Part shown: piece after piece, positions 36,694 through 46,072 of the stretch
Position numbering within the stretch: position 1 is the stretch's first letter
Layout of the letters: every line of letters starts with the position of its first letter
Assembly: GCF_008931805.1 (NCBI RefSeq)
Contig: NZ_CP044399.1
Span: 1,612,001 to 1,676,000, forward strand
Reading direction: 5' to 3'
Length of the DNA stretch: 64,000 bases
Origin: Moritella marina ATCC 15381
Lineage (GTDB): Bacteria > Pseudomonadota > Gammaproteobacteria > Enterobacterales > Moritellaceae
Notes under the pieces: model-generated
Seen by the model: only the letters and a program-made list of their open reading frames with translations
Told to the model about the DNA's origin: nothing
The model's database searches: none
Translations under genes and position numbers: made by a program

Positions 36694-37974
36694 TTATTTC
36701 TCTAAAATTGCCGTGATACCTTGACCACCAGCAGCACAAATCGAGATCAAACCACGACCTGAACCTTTCTGATCAAGTAATTGCGCTAGCGTAGCGACAA
36801 CACGACCACCAGTTGCGGCAAATGGGTGACCCGTGGCTAAGCTACTCCCTTTCACGTTTAACTTGGTCATATCAATTGAACCAAGCGCAGCATCTAGACC
36901 CAGTTTTTCTTTACAGAATTTTTCGTCTTCCCAAGCTGCTAGCGTTGCTAATAACTGCGCAGCAAATGCTTCATGTATTTCATAGTAATCGAAGTCTTGT
37001 AATGTAAGGCCAGCACGCTTCAACATTTTTGGCACTGCGTATGCAGGCGCCATTAACAGACCTTCTTTCTTATCAACGAAGTCGATAGCGGCCGTTTCAC
37101 CAAATGTTAGATAAGCTTGTACTGGTAAGTTATGTGCCGCTGCCCATTCTTCACTTGCAAGTAATACAGCTGATGCTCCATCGGTAAGGTTAGTACTGTT
37201 ACCCGCCGTCATAGTGCCGTTTACTTTATCAAAACAAGGTTTCAATTTAGCCAGTTTCTCAACTGTTGTATCTGCGCGTAATACGTTATCTTTCGTTAAG
37301 CCGGCCATAGGTGAAACTAACGTATCAAAGAAACCTTCTTCATATGCTGCAGCTAATTTTTGATGACTTGCGCAGGCCAATGCATCTTGTGCTTCACGTG
37401 AGATATTCCACTCTTTCGCTGTTACTTGACAATGATCGCCCATCGCCATTTTGGTACGCGGCTCTTTATTTGCAGGCGTTAGTGGCGCAAAGTGTTTTAG
37501 ACGTAGACGAGATAGTGCTTTCAAACGTTGCTTACCCGTTTTAGCTCGATTAAGCTCAAGTAATACACTACGCATGCCTTCACTGACTGCAATCGGTGCA
37601 TCTGATGTCGTATCAGAACCACCAGCAATACCCGCTTCTATTTGACCAAGCGCAATTTTGTTTGCTACTTGGATAGCTGCAGCTAGACCAGTACCACAAG
37701 CTTGTTGAATGTCATAACAAGGCGTTTCAGGTGCAAGACCTGCACTTAGCACGGCTTCACGTGTTAAGTTAAAATCACGAGAATGCTTAATTACCGCACC
37801 AGCAACAACTTCCCCCAGTTGTTCACCACGTAGGTTATATTTAACCACCAAGCCACGGATAGTTTCCGTCAGCATATCTTGGTTACTTAGTTTTGAATAC
37901 GCTGTATTTGAACGTGCAAACGGGATACGGTTACCGCCGATAATTGCTACTCTTCTTATTGTTTGACCTGTCAT
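36694..37974 (-). CDS. Thiolase (acetyl-CoA C-acyltransferase, FadI-like)
   Basis: A 426-residue thiolase. The loading cysteine is C93 (QQACGTGLAA), with EIHEAFAAQ, GHPFAATG and the second cysteine in CAAGGQG towards the C-terminus, so all catalytic residues are present. It either splits 3-ketoacyl-CoA or condenses acyl-CoAs. Length and pattern are closest to the FadI branch, but it sits apart from a fadJ partner. It diverges from the ketoacyl reductase at 38291 and belongs by context to the lipid module that also contains a MaoC hydratase and an acyl-CoA ligase. Confidence 0.93.
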   Translation of the reverse strand: MTGQTIRRVAIIGGNRIPFARSNTAYSKLSNQDMLTETIRGLVVKYNLRGEQLGEVVAGAVIKHSRDFNLTREAVLSAGLAPETPCYDIQQACGTGLAAAIQVANKIALGQIEAGIAGGSDTTSDAPIAVSEGMRSVLLELNRAKTGKQRLKALSRLRLKHFAPLTPANKEPRTKMAMGDHCQVTAKEWNISREAQDALACASHQKLAAAYEEGFFDTLVSPMAGLTKDNVLRADTTVEKLAKLKPCFDKVNGTMTAGNSTNLTDGASAVLLASEEWAAAHNLPVQAYLTFGETAAIDFVDKKEGLLMAPAYAVPKMLKRAGLTLQDFDYYEIHEAFAAQLLATLAAWEDEKFCKEKLGLDAALGSIDMTKLNVKGSSLATGHPFAATGGRVVATLAQLLDQKGSGRGLISICAAGGQGITAILEK

Positions 37975-38290
37975 GGTTTATTCCTTTAATTTAGTGACTT
38001 AAATATGCCCGTAGCACATTAGACGTAAGATACATTAATGTAACATTGTTGATACAAGTTTAAAATAAAAACTCTAATTTGATTATTTGCTGATCAGAGT
38101 TTGATCCGAGTACGATAACAGTCTTATCATTATAATTTACTTAGTATTTAGTTATACTATATCGATTAACGATGTAATGAACTGGTCTATTTATTATTAC
38201 GTAGTGGCAGATAAGTCATAGCTATCAGATAATTTTTAACACATGTACATCTTCGAGATTCAAACTGTTCACTATAACAAGGATTAGAAA
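37975..38290. promoter_or_regulatory. Divergent control region of the thiolase and ketoacyl reductase genes
   Basis: About 316 bases with no gene, and two outward-facing genes of the same pathway. AACTGGTC at 38180-38187 is a perfect FadR half-site, but its partner half is poor. Ribosome sites (AAGGAATA on the left, AAGGATTAG on the right) are recognisable. Confidence 0.5.
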
Positions 38291-39754
38291 ATGACGGATA
38301 CATACGCAAAACTCGCTAATGGCAAGTGGACATCAGGTTTATTTAAAGCGCTTAATCTGCCACGACCGGTTACGTTAACACGCTACGATCAGGGAACCGA
38401 TCTCATCTCTGGCAACTTACTCATCGGCGCAGCCAGCAACAGCAAATTAATTAAACCCATTCTTAACACATTTAAAGATGCTGAAGTCACGATTTCTTAT
38501 CCTAATAACACGTCAGCGTTAGCCGATCTTAATATTGAATTTAATCAAACGTCTTTAGTCGCGACACCTATTAGCCTTAATGCTATCGCTAAAACAGATC
38601 GCTTCAACGGTATTATCTTCGACGCCTCAGGCATTAAGAACAGCAAGCAATTAAGTGCATTACATCGTTTTTTTCAACCTGTAATTAAGCAGCTCTCGCC
38701 ATGCAGCAGAGTGATCGTGTTAGGTCATCCGAGTGAACATCTTGACGATGTAAGCTACGCGACTGTACAAAGATCTTTAGAAGGGTTTTGTCGCAGTGTC
38801 GCCAAAGAAATAGGCAAGAATGGTAGTACCTGTCAACTTATCTATGTACAACCTGGTAGTGAGCAATTATTAGAGGCCCCGCTACGTTTCTTAACCTCAG
38901 CAAAATCAGCCTATATCTCAGCACAGGTTATTAACGTAAAACCCGGTTCGATTAATGGGGCTATTAACGAAGTTATTAACGAAGTTATTAACGAAGTTAT
39001 TAACGAAACAAGTAACACGGCAAAACCATTACAAGGAAAGACAGCACTTGTCACTGGTGCATCACGTGGCATCGGGGCTGCTATTGCTGAAACACTCGCC
39101 CGTGATGGCGCACATGTTATTTGCTTAGACATTCCGGCATTAAAACAGGACCTTGAAAAAGTAGCTCATTGCTTGAAAGGTAGCAGCATTGTTGCTGATA
39201 TTACCGCTGCTGACGCCCCAAATATCATTGCTGACTTTGTGCGAGAACAGTCGCTTGATATCATCGTCCATAATGCCGGGGTAACAAAAGACAAAACGCT
39301 AGCACGTATGCCGGATAACCATTGGGATGTACTGATGGATATTAACTTGTCGGCAATGGAAAGAATCAATGAGCGACTGCTAAATGATGATCTGCTCAAC
39401 GACTATGGCCGCATTGTTTGTGTGTCTTCGATGAGTGGGATTGCGGGTAACTTTGGTCAGACTAATTATGCAACGTCTAAGGCCGCAGTCATTGGTTATG
39501 TTGATGCAATGCAAACTCCGCTTGCAGACAAATACATCACCATTAATGCTGTTGCACCAGGCTTTATTGAAACAAAAATGACAGCAGCGATTCCATTTAC
39601 AGTTCGTGAAGCTGGTCGTCGTATGAATTCATTAAAACAAGGTGGTAAGCCAGTTGATGTTGCTGAAGCGATAGCTTTTTTTGCGCAACCTCAAGCTGCA
39701 GGGATCACAGGCAATACGATCAGAATTTGTGGTCAATCATTAATAGGTGCTTAA
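38291..39754 (+). CDS. Two-domain 3-oxoacyl reductase (FabG4-like SDR)
   Basis: A 487-residue protein. The N-terminal part (about 1-220) has a Rossmann-like fold without the usual cofactor glycines, as in high-molecular-weight FabG (FabG4). The C-terminal part (about 250-487) is a full SDR: TGASRGIGAAIA, NAGVTKDKTLARM, catalytic Ser in VSSMSG and YATSK, then VAPGFIETKMT. It should reduce 3-ketoacyl-CoA/ACP with NAD(P)H. The linker between domains is a tandem (I-N-E-V)n repeat (about 218-242) encoded by 12-base units. It is divergent from the thiolase and shares a control region with it. Confidence 0.9.
   Translation: MTDTYAKLANGKWTSGLFKALNLPRPVTLTRYDQGTDLISGNLLIGAASNSKLIKPILNTFKDAEVTISYPNNTSALADLNIEFNQTSLVATPISLNAIAKTDRFNGIIFDASGIKNSKQLSALHRFFQPVIKQLSPCSRVIVLGHPSEHLDDVSYATVQRSLEGFCRSVAKEIGKNGSTCQLIYVQPGSEQLLEAPLRFLTSAKSAYISAQVINVKPGSINGAINEVINEVINEVINETSNTAKPLQGKTALVTGASRGIGAAIAETLARDGAHVICLDIPALKQDLEKVAHCLKGSSIVADITAADAPNIIADFVREQSLDIIVHNAGVTKDKTLARMPDNHWDVLMDINLSAMERINERLLNDDLLNDYGRIVCVSSMSGIAGNFGQTNYATSKAAVIGYVDAMQTPLADKYITINAVAPGFIETKMTAAIPFTVREAGRRMNSLKQGGKPVDVAEAIAFFAQPQAAGITGNTIRICGQSLIGA
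38951..39010 (+). repeat. 12-base tandem repeat encoding the INEV linker
   Basis: Three perfect copies of ATTAACGAAGTT (38963-38998) flanked by a degenerate copy on each side. Being a multiple of three, changes in copy number would alter linker length but keep the reading frame. Confidence 0.9.
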
Positions 39755-39820
39755 TCTAGTAAGTGGTGTCTGATGGTTCGCTCAAGTACTTAACTTTAAC
39801 GCTTTGTACTTGGCTTACTA

Positions 39821-39850
39821 GCACTATGCACTATGCACTATGCACTAAGC
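39821..39850. repeat. Heptamer tandem repeat between convergent genes
   Basis: Three perfect copies of GCACTAT and a fourth with one change, in the 105-base gap between the reductase and the AraC-type regulator. Confidence 0.85.
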
Positions 39851-39859
39851 AGCGAATTT

Positions 39860-40885
39860 TTAGGACTCGTGTTGATTAGCATGCCTAACCGCGAGTTTGC
39901 TACGGCGATATTCAATTGGCGTCATTTTAACCCAGCGCTTAAAGGCACGATAAAAAGTACTTGGTTCAGAAAAACCAGTGAGATAGACAATCTGATCAAT
40001 AGACTCGTCCGTATTCGCCAACAGTTTTTTTGATAACTCGCAACGAAAATCAGCGAGTATTTGATTAAAGTTATAATCAATGTCAGCTAACTTCGCTCTT
40101 AGCATACGTGGTTTCATGTCAAGTTCAGTGGCGATACTTTCTAAAGTCACCACACCAGACTCAAGTTGTTGTGCAATAACCTTACGTACTTTATCCACTA
40201 AATCTTGCAGTTCTAACTTGGCTATTTTACGGCTTGCAAGCTGATCGTGTAAGGCGAATAGCTCAGGCTCCGCATGCGAAGAAGGACGTTCGAGTAAATC
40301 AGCATCGAAATAAATATAATTATCTTCGGCAGCAAACTCAATCGGACATGTAAATACATTGGTATAGGCAGTAATATCTTTCGGGCGAGCATGAGCAAAG
40401 GCTATTTTGCTTACTTTAAATTCGCCTTCTGTCACATATAAACAAAATTTAAATGCACCGATCACTAGGCAATCATTCAAATGACGATTCGCATCTTCCG
40501 CTAAACCATCTAAGTTCACAGATAATCGCGCTTCACAGCCTTCCATCTTGATAGAAACACTCGCCGCATCACTGATTAATCGAAAGTATTTTGTTGCGCG
40601 TTCCCAGCCAGTACCAAATGTAGGACTACTGAGAAAAAGATACTGTAATACCTGCCCCGTGAACACTGGCATTCTCTCACCAAGTGAAATGCCGATGTTA
40701 GGATCTTGTGATATGTCTTCTAATACTTGCCAAAAATGTGTTTGTGCATGATTAGGTGTGCGAAGATCCTTATCATTCAGTACTTCTTCACTTATGTTAC
40801 AACGAGAAAGTACTTCAATGACATCAACCTCTAACTCTTTCATTGCCTCATAAGCAATGCGTAATAACATACCCGCATCTTGCAT
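39860..40885 (-). CDS. AraC-family transcriptional regulator
   Basis: A 341-residue regulator with an N-terminal ligand-binding region of the Arabinose_bd type (about 20-210) and a C-terminal pair of helix-turn-helix motifs (about 235-330), ending with the typical GFSEPSTFYRAFKRWVKMTPIEYR signature. It is divergent from the MaoC-ligase operon and close to the thiolase/reductase pair, so it probably controls these lipid genes, perhaps with a fatty-acyl ligand; this is inferred from position. Helix 1 (LESIATELDMKPRMLRAKL) is intact. Confidence 0.93.
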   Translation of the reverse strand: MQDAGMLLRIAYEAMKELEVDVIEVLSRCNISEEVLNDKDLRTPNHAQTHFWQVLEDISQDPNIGISLGERMPVFTGQVLQYLFLSSPTFGTGWERATKYFRLISDAASVSIKMEGCEARLSVNLDGLAEDANRHLNDCLVIGAFKFCLYVTEGEFKVSKIAFAHARPKDITAYTNVFTCPIEFAAEDNYIYFDADLLERPSSHAEPELFALHDQLASRKIAKLELQDLVDKVRKVIAQQLESGVVTLESIATELDMKPRMLRAKLADIDYNFNQILADFRCELSKKLLANTDESIDQIVYLTGFSEPSTFYRAFKRWVKMTPIEYRRSKLAVRHANQHES

Positions 40886-41069
40886 AATTTTTCCACTTTT
40901 AGCTCTATTCTTTATTCAGTCAATCACTTTAACACTATCAATGGTATGAGTAACGAGTTTACCTGAAGTATTTGACCGAACTGCCATAAACCGATTACGG
41001 ATTCGCCAATTCAACTTCCAAAACAAAATATTAACATAAATGCTACATACTCTTATATGAATTATTTCA
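40886..41069. promoter_or_regulatory. Divergent promoter region, AraC regulator and MaoC-ligase operon
   Basis: A 184-base gap between outward-facing genes and the likely target of the AraC-type protein. No clear operator was recognised. Confidence 0.4.
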
Positions 41070-41987
41070 ATGCACGCTAACCAGATCACACTGTTAACAA
41101 AGCAACCGATTATCTCGCTTTTATATGTGAAAGCAGTGGTCAATACAATTGTTAAAACACTGATGAACACTTGGTCGACACAAGTGTGTACTGAGCAATT
41201 TAGTATCAGTGGACAAAAAATAGATCAGCGAAATTTAAAGCAATATATTAAATGCTGTGGGTTTAATAACACAAACTATGTACCGGTTACTTATCCATTT
41301 GTGATGATCTTTCCATTATTGATGAAACTCATGACATCAACACAATTTCCGATATCTATATTAGGACTAGTCCATTATCGAAATCGCATAACACAACATC
41401 AACCGATAGCATTAAACGCGATATTGACGAGCACATGTCGTGTAATTAAGGAGTACATAACGGATACAGGACGTTTCATTGATACTCATATTGATGTGTT
41501 TGTAGATGGACAATTTGCGTGGGAGTGTACATCGACATTCTTACAGAAAACGAAACAGCGAAAAACGTGCCAACGATCTCAACGTTCCAGCGGTGAGAAA
41601 ATAGTAAATACGCCAGCGAATTATGCTTACGAGCCGATTTCATTGTTTAAATTTAGTCCTTTTGACGTATATAAATATGCTTATATCTCCAAAGACACAA
41701 ATCCAATCCATTTACATTTTATCCCAGCGAAACTAATGGGGTTTAAAACAGCAATAGCACATGGCATGTTTGCTAAAGCACGCGTGCTCGCACAGTTAGA
41801 AAACTTGATTGATATTCAACACATTAGTATTGATGTTCAATTTAAAAATGCTATTTTTTTACCTTCTCAAGTTTGTTTGAACGTCGCATTATCACAGCAA
41901 AACAACACATTTAGTCTAACCAAATTAAACCAACGCGTGACCCATTTATTTGGTGTCATAACCCCTCTTCTTGATAAAAAGAATTAG
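41070..41987 (+). CDS. MaoC-like enoyl hydratase/dehydratase
   Basis: A 305-residue protein whose C-terminal half (about 185-300) is a MaoC hot-dog domain with the hydratase motif YAYISKDTNPIHLH...GFKTAIAHGM, containing the catalytic Asp and His. The N-terminal half resembles a second, degenerate hot-dog (GLVHYRNRI, DTHIDVFVDG), as in double-hot-dog hydratases. It would hydrate enoyl-CoA or dehydrate 3-hydroxyacyl-CoA. The start is uncertain because no good ribosome site precedes the ATG at 41070; a later start is possible. It ends three bases before the ligase ATG, so the two form an operon. Confidence 0.82.
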   Translation: MHANQITLLTKQPIISLLYVKAVVNTIVKTLMNTWSTQVCTEQFSISGQKIDQRNLKQYIKCCGFNNTNYVPVTYPFVMIFPLLMKLMTSTQFPISILGLVHYRNRITQHQPIALNAILTSTCRVIKEYITDTGRFIDTHIDVFVDGQFAWECTSTFLQKTKQRKTCQRSQRSSGEKIVNTPANYAYEPISLFKFSPFDVYKYAYISKDTNPIHLHFIPAKLMGFKTAIAHGMFAKARVLAQLENLIDIQHISIDVQFKNAIFLPSQVCLNVALSQQNNTFSLTKLNQRVTHLFGVITPLLDKKN

Positions 41988-41990
41988 CTT

Positions 41991-43802
41991 ATGACTGTTA
42001 TAACCGGCAAACAATTCCTGAAAAGTACCATCAATCTATTAAAAACCCCAAAGCCAATCATCAAAGGCTTATGGCACTTACAACAAGCAAAGCCCGAACG
42101 TTTTATGTCTATTGGTTTATTACTAGAGCAGCAAGCTGTCAATAACTCTGACTTGATCGCAATACAATTTAAAGACCAGCGTTATAGTTACGATTCATTG
42201 AATAAGCAAGCAAATCAATATGCCCATTTCCTTCATGAATACGGCATTGGTAAAAATGATAAAGTCGCCATCATGCTCGATAACAGGCCTGAAACCATCA
42301 TTATTGCCCTCGCAGTTGTCAAGCTTGGCGCGATTGCTTGTATGATAAATACGACACAACGGGATTCAATCCTCGAACATAGTCTTAGCGTGGTCGATAC
42401 CAAATTACTCATCGCAGATGAACTATACACATCCGCCATTAATAATATTGAAACCAATTTGTCATCGACATTACAACAGAATGTCTTTTACGTACCCGCT
42501 TTAGAAACGCCAGACATGAGTGATGGTTATAAAAACATATCTACACTAGTCGCAGGATATTCAGTATTGAACCCTGAATCAACAGCACAAATACAGCTTA
42601 AGCATTGCGCGTTTTATATCTTTACCTCGGGAAAAACTGGACTGCCAAAAGCAGCAAGAATGAGCCATCACCGTTGGTTTAAATCCATGGCAGGCATGGG
42701 GATGGCATCATTACGCTTAACAGCTGATGATGTATTGTATTTATCACTCCCCCTATACCATAACAATGCACTGACAGTGTCATTAAGCGCCGTGTTTGGT
42801 AGCGCAGCAACCCTCGCACTTTCTGAAAAATTCAGTTCAAGTCGCTTTTGGGATGAAGTTCGTGCTCATAATGCCACTGCGTTTACTTACATCGGCGAGC
42901 TCTGCCGTTATTTATTAAATGTACCGCCTAGCAATAAAGACAAACAGCATAATATAAAGAAAATCATAGGTAATGGATTACGCCCCGAAATTTGGGATCA
43001 TTTCCAACAACGTTTTGGGATCGAGCATATTAATGAATTCTATGGCGCCAGTGAGTGTAATCTTGTGTTCTCCAATGCGCTGAACTTACCGCATACAGCG
43101 GGGGTTACTCCACTTGCTTTTACCGTCATACAATATGATATTGACAATGACAAACCTGTGTATAATGCGAAAGGGAAAATGACCAAAGTAAAAACGGGAG
43201 AAACAGGGCTACTGCTAACAAAGATAACTAAACGTTCACCATTTGATGGTTATACCGATGACAACGAAAGTAATAAAAAGCTATTTAAGTCAGTATTAAA
43301 AGACGGTGACTGTTATTTTAATACCGGCGATCTCGTTCATTACCAAGGTTATCGCCATATTTCCTTTGTGGATAGATTAGGTGATACATTCCGCTGGAAA
43401 GGTGAAAATGTCGCCACGACGCAAGTAGAAGCTCAAGTTAACGATTTTGTGCAAATTGAGCAAAGTGTGGCTTATGGTGTCAAGCTCCCACATCACGATG
43501 GCCGAGCAGGCATGGTCGCGCTGACTTTGAATTGCCCTATTCATGAATTTTCAGCGTCTGAATTCTATCAACATGTCAATGCGGCACTACCAAGCTATGC
43601 GCAACCAATATTTGTACGTCTTCGTGAGCAGCAAGACATTACAGGTACGTTCAAATACAAAAAAACAGATTTGAAAAAAGAATCATTTCACCCTAATCCA
43701 GCCACTGAAACAGTGTTAATAAAGCACCCAGGCCAGAAAAGTTACACGATGGTAGATAACAACGCGATAACGGCTATTGAGCTTAAAAAACTGTCTTTCT
43801 AA
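41991..43802 (+). CDS. FATP-type very-long-chain acyl-CoA synthetase
   Basis: A 603-residue AMP-forming ligase. Motifs: FTSGKTGLPKAA (phosphate loop, normally TSGTTG; here Lys replaces a Thr), YGASE, TGDL and DRLGDTFRWKGENVATTQVE. The last is characteristic of the fatty acid transport protein/very-long-chain acyl-CoA synthetase branch. It activates long fatty acids with ATP and CoA at the membrane; a hydrophobic segment occurs near 98-118. It is the second gene of the MaoC-ligase operon and is followed by a terminator. A preference for very long or polyunsaturated chains would fit the DHA context but is not shown. Confidence 0.9.
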   Translation: MTVITGKQFLKSTINLLKTPKPIIKGLWHLQQAKPERFMSIGLLLEQQAVNNSDLIAIQFKDQRYSYDSLNKQANQYAHFLHEYGIGKNDKVAIMLDNRPETIIIALAVVKLGAIACMINTTQRDSILEHSLSVVDTKLLIADELYTSAINNIETNLSSTLQQNVFYVPALETPDMSDGYKNISTLVAGYSVLNPESTAQIQLKHCAFYIFTSGKTGLPKAARMSHHRWFKSMAGMGMASLRLTADDVLYLSLPLYHNNALTVSLSAVFGSAATLALSEKFSSSRFWDEVRAHNATAFTYIGELCRYLLNVPPSNKDKQHNIKKIIGNGLRPEIWDHFQQRFGIEHINEFYGASECNLVFSNALNLPHTAGVTPLAFTVIQYDIDNDKPVYNAKGKMTKVKTGETGLLLTKITKRSPFDGYTDDNESNKKLFKSVLKDGDCYFNTGDLVHYQGYRHISFVDRLGDTFRWKGENVATTQVEAQVNDFVQIEQSVAYGVKLPHHDGRAGMVALTLNCPIHEFSASEFYQHVNAALPSYAQPIFVRLREQQDITGTFKYKKTDLKKESFHPNPATETVLIKHPGQKSYTMVDNNAITAIELKKLSF

Positions 43803-43839
43803 TCACAATACGGCAGTATTCTGCCATAATAATTGATCT

Positions 43840-43860
43840 AGGCGAGCTAAGTCGCCTTTT
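43840..43860 (+). terminator. Terminator after the acyl-CoA ligase
   Basis: AGGCGA/TCGCCT stem with six-base loop followed by TTT; a second small hairpin (GGCAG/CTGCC) is at 43812-43825. Confidence 0.75.
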
Positions 43861-43931
43861 CCCCTTTCATATTGTATAAAACGACTTATGCTGGCTTTAT
43901 TATTTTTAATAAACTTTTTAAAGAGAAGTAT

Positions 43932-44663
43932 ATGACAATGACAATAGAAGTATGTGTCGATAATATAGAATCACTGCTGACGGCTCAAGCATCTGGCGCC
44001 GATCGTATTGAGTTGTGCTCGGCATTAGCATTAGGTGGCTTGACCGCCAACGCAGGTTTTGTACAAAAGTCTATTGATCTAGCAACGATCCCCATTTATG
44101 CCATTATTCGCCCTCGCGCCGGTGATTTTGTATATAGCGAACAAGAAGTTGATATTATGGTTTCCGACATCAAATTCATGAAGTTACTCGGTGTCCAAGG
44201 GGTCGTTATTGGCGCGTTAACAGCAGATGGTAATATTGACGAGCCAGCTTTAAAACGCTTAATGGTGGCATCACGTGATCTCGGCGTAACCTTCCACCGC
44301 GCTTTCGACTTGTGTAATGATCCACAACAAGCCTTGGAGACCTTGATCACTGCTGGTTGTGAGCGTATTTTAACCTCTGGTCAACAAGCTCAAGCGCTAG
44401 AAGGCTGCGCCTTAATCCAAACGTTAGTTAACCAAGCAGATGGTAGAATTAGTATTATGCCTGGTGCAGGTGTAACTCCTGCCAATGCGGTAGAGATTAT
44501 CAACCTTACGCAAGTAACAGAGTTACACCTGTCGGGAAAAACCACTAGAACAAGTGTAATGAAACCTAATTCAGCAGTAAAAATGGGATCTGAATCGGAT
44601 AGTTTAATATCGATCACTTGTGCCAAAACTATCGCTAACATGGTCAAAATTGCTAATTGCTAA
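43932..44663 (+). CDS. cutC: CutC family protein
   Basis: From the ATG at 43932 (AAGAGAAG just upstream) the protein has 243 residues, close to E. coli CutC (248). It is a TIM-barrel protein with IEVCVDNIESLLTAQASGADRIELCSALALGGLT, the IRPRAGDFVYS block, GVVIGALT and FHRAFD, and the ERILTSGQ and MPGAGV segments. The family was named for copper homeostasis in E. coli, although that role has been questioned. Cytosolic and monocistronic. Confidence 0.95.
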   Translation: MTMTIEVCVDNIESLLTAQASGADRIELCSALALGGLTANAGFVQKSIDLATIPIYAIIRPRAGDFVYSEQEVDIMVSDIKFMKLLGVQGVVIGALTADGNIDEPALKRLMVASRDLGVTFHRAFDLCNDPQQALETLITAGCERILTSGQQAQALEGCALIQTLVNQADGRISIMPGAGVTPANAVEIINLTQVTELHLSGKTTRTSVMKPNSAVKMGSESDSLISITCAKTIANMVKIANC

Positions 44664-44701
44664 CCTAGCACAGCGAACCAATTAAGTGCAGTGCATCTAA
44701 C

Positions 44702-45025
44702 TTAAGGTAACTCATCAAGATTCAATGTTTGCAGAATATGATAAGCAGGTTCTTCATAAGGGTGCGCAGCAATAAGTGCATTTATTGCTGCCCTTACATT
44801 TTCTGCTCGACAAACCATTTCTACTCTAAACTCATCAACGAATTCAACCTCATTTAGCTTACCAATATGTGGCTGGCTACCAAGTAAAGGTTGGAACTGC
44901 CCAGTCCCCAAACATTGCCAAGCACAACTATCATAATCACCGATGGTGCCAGCTCCGACGTTAAATAACGCCTGTTTTACTTCTTCAACATTAACTTTAG
45001 GTACGTAAAAAATAATAACAAACAT
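44702..45025 (-). CDS. NIF3/YqfO-type small domain protein
   Basis: A 107-residue protein from the ATG at 45025, chosen because AGGAGAG lies six bases upstream. FVIIFYVPK..VEEVKQALFNVGAGTIGDYDSCAWQ...G.FQPLLGSQPHIG and AHPYEEPAYHI match the PII/CutA-like insert domain of YqfO/NIF3 proteins that also occurs alone. Its biochemical function is unknown. It is transcribed alone and convergently with cutC. Confidence 0.88.
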   Translation of the reverse strand: MFVIIFYVPKVNVEEVKQALFNVGAGTIGDYDSCAWQCLGTGQFQPLLGSQPHIGKLNEVEFVDEFRVEMVCRAENVRAAINALIAAHPYEEPAYHILQTLNLDELP

Positions 45026-45199
45026 AATTCTCTCCTGTCGCATGATAATCTCATCGCTACATGACTAACATATACAACGATCTTGGTCTGAATACACGAC
45101 GCGCGGTTGAATAATACGATGACATTGATGTAAATATATTTTGTCTTGCTACTGACTAAGGTTTATATTAACAAAATCAATGAACCGAGGCAGCAGATT

Positions 45200-45997
45200 G
45201 TGAAAACGAACCTTAAAAGTGGCACCAAAAACAACAGTGATGTAAATCCATTTCAGATTTTCATGCTTATTTTATCACTTCATGTGGTCGTATCATCACT
45301 ACTGCAACTTATTTTTACCTTTTCAAGTAACGTCACTGAAATATTAACGAGCGTAGATAATACGATTTGCTTATTCTTTTTCACTGACTTTGTAATTCGC
45401 TTTCACCAAGCTGAGAATAAATTTCAGTTTATGAAATGGGGTTGGATTGACCTACTGTCGAGTATTCCGATGGTCGAGCAACTGCAGTTTATTCGCATAA
45501 TTCGTATCGCTAGAGTATTAAGATCTATTCAGAATATACGCTCATCAAAAATTATCTTAAAAATGATTTTTGAACATCGGTTTAAAGCCACCTTTTCGCT
45601 GGTATCTGCGATATCCTTCATCCTTGTCACCTTTGGTGCTATCGGTATTTTATTGTTAGAACAGGATCAAGTAGGCAGTAACATCAATAACGGCATCGAC
45701 GCACTTTGGTGGTCATTTGTGACAATAACGACTGTTGGTTACGGTGACTACTACCCCGTCACCACTGGCGGACGTATCATTGCGGCATTACTCATGACTG
45801 CAGGTGTCGGTCTCTTTGGTACGTTTACCGGTTTCATATCATCCTGGTTTGTCGATGGTGGGGAAGAGAGCCTTAAAAATACAACAAGTGTGGGTGAATT
45901 AAAAACTGAAGTTAGCGATTTAAAGCAAGATATTGCCGAACTAAAAGTACTCATTAGCCAGCAACATCAGCTATTACAATCCCAAAAGGATAATTAA
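45200..45997 (+). CDS. Voltage-gated potassium channel
   Basis: The GTG at 45200 is preferred because CCGAGG lies nine bases upstream; an in-frame TTG at 45146 has no ribosome site. The 265-residue protein has six membrane segments, an arginine-bearing S4 (RIIRIARVLRSIQNIR), the selectivity filter TTVGYGD in the pore loop, and a C-terminal heptad-rich tail (VGELKTEVSDLKQDIAELK) likely to form a tetrameric coiled coil. It should conduct K+ across the inner membrane. It stands alone. Confidence 0.9.
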   Translation: MKTNLKSGTKNNSDVNPFQIFMLILSLHVVVSSLLQLIFTFSSNVTEILTSVDNTICLFFFTDFVIRFHQAENKFQFMKWGWIDLLSSIPMVEQLQFIRIIRIARVLRSIQNIRSSKIILKMIFEHRFKATFSLVSAISFILVTFGAIGILLLEQDQVGSNINNGIDALWWSFVTITTVGYGDYYPVTTGGRIIAALLMTAGVGLFGTFTGFISSWFVDGGEESLKNTTSVGELKTEVSDLKQDIAELKVLISQQHQLLQSQKDN

Positions 45998-46072
45998 CAG
46001 CATTTACACACACTAAACATGTTTACACATAAAAAACAATATTTACAAATAAGAAGCTATATTGACACTATC

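Noticed and set aside
38180-38187. Full FadR site in the thiolase/reductase control region
   Set aside because: One perfect half (AACTGGTC), but the second half does not match; left as a half-site only.
40916-41170. 84-codon minus-strand frame between the AraC and MaoC genes
   Set aside because: It overlaps the MaoC start on the other strand and has no recognisable features.
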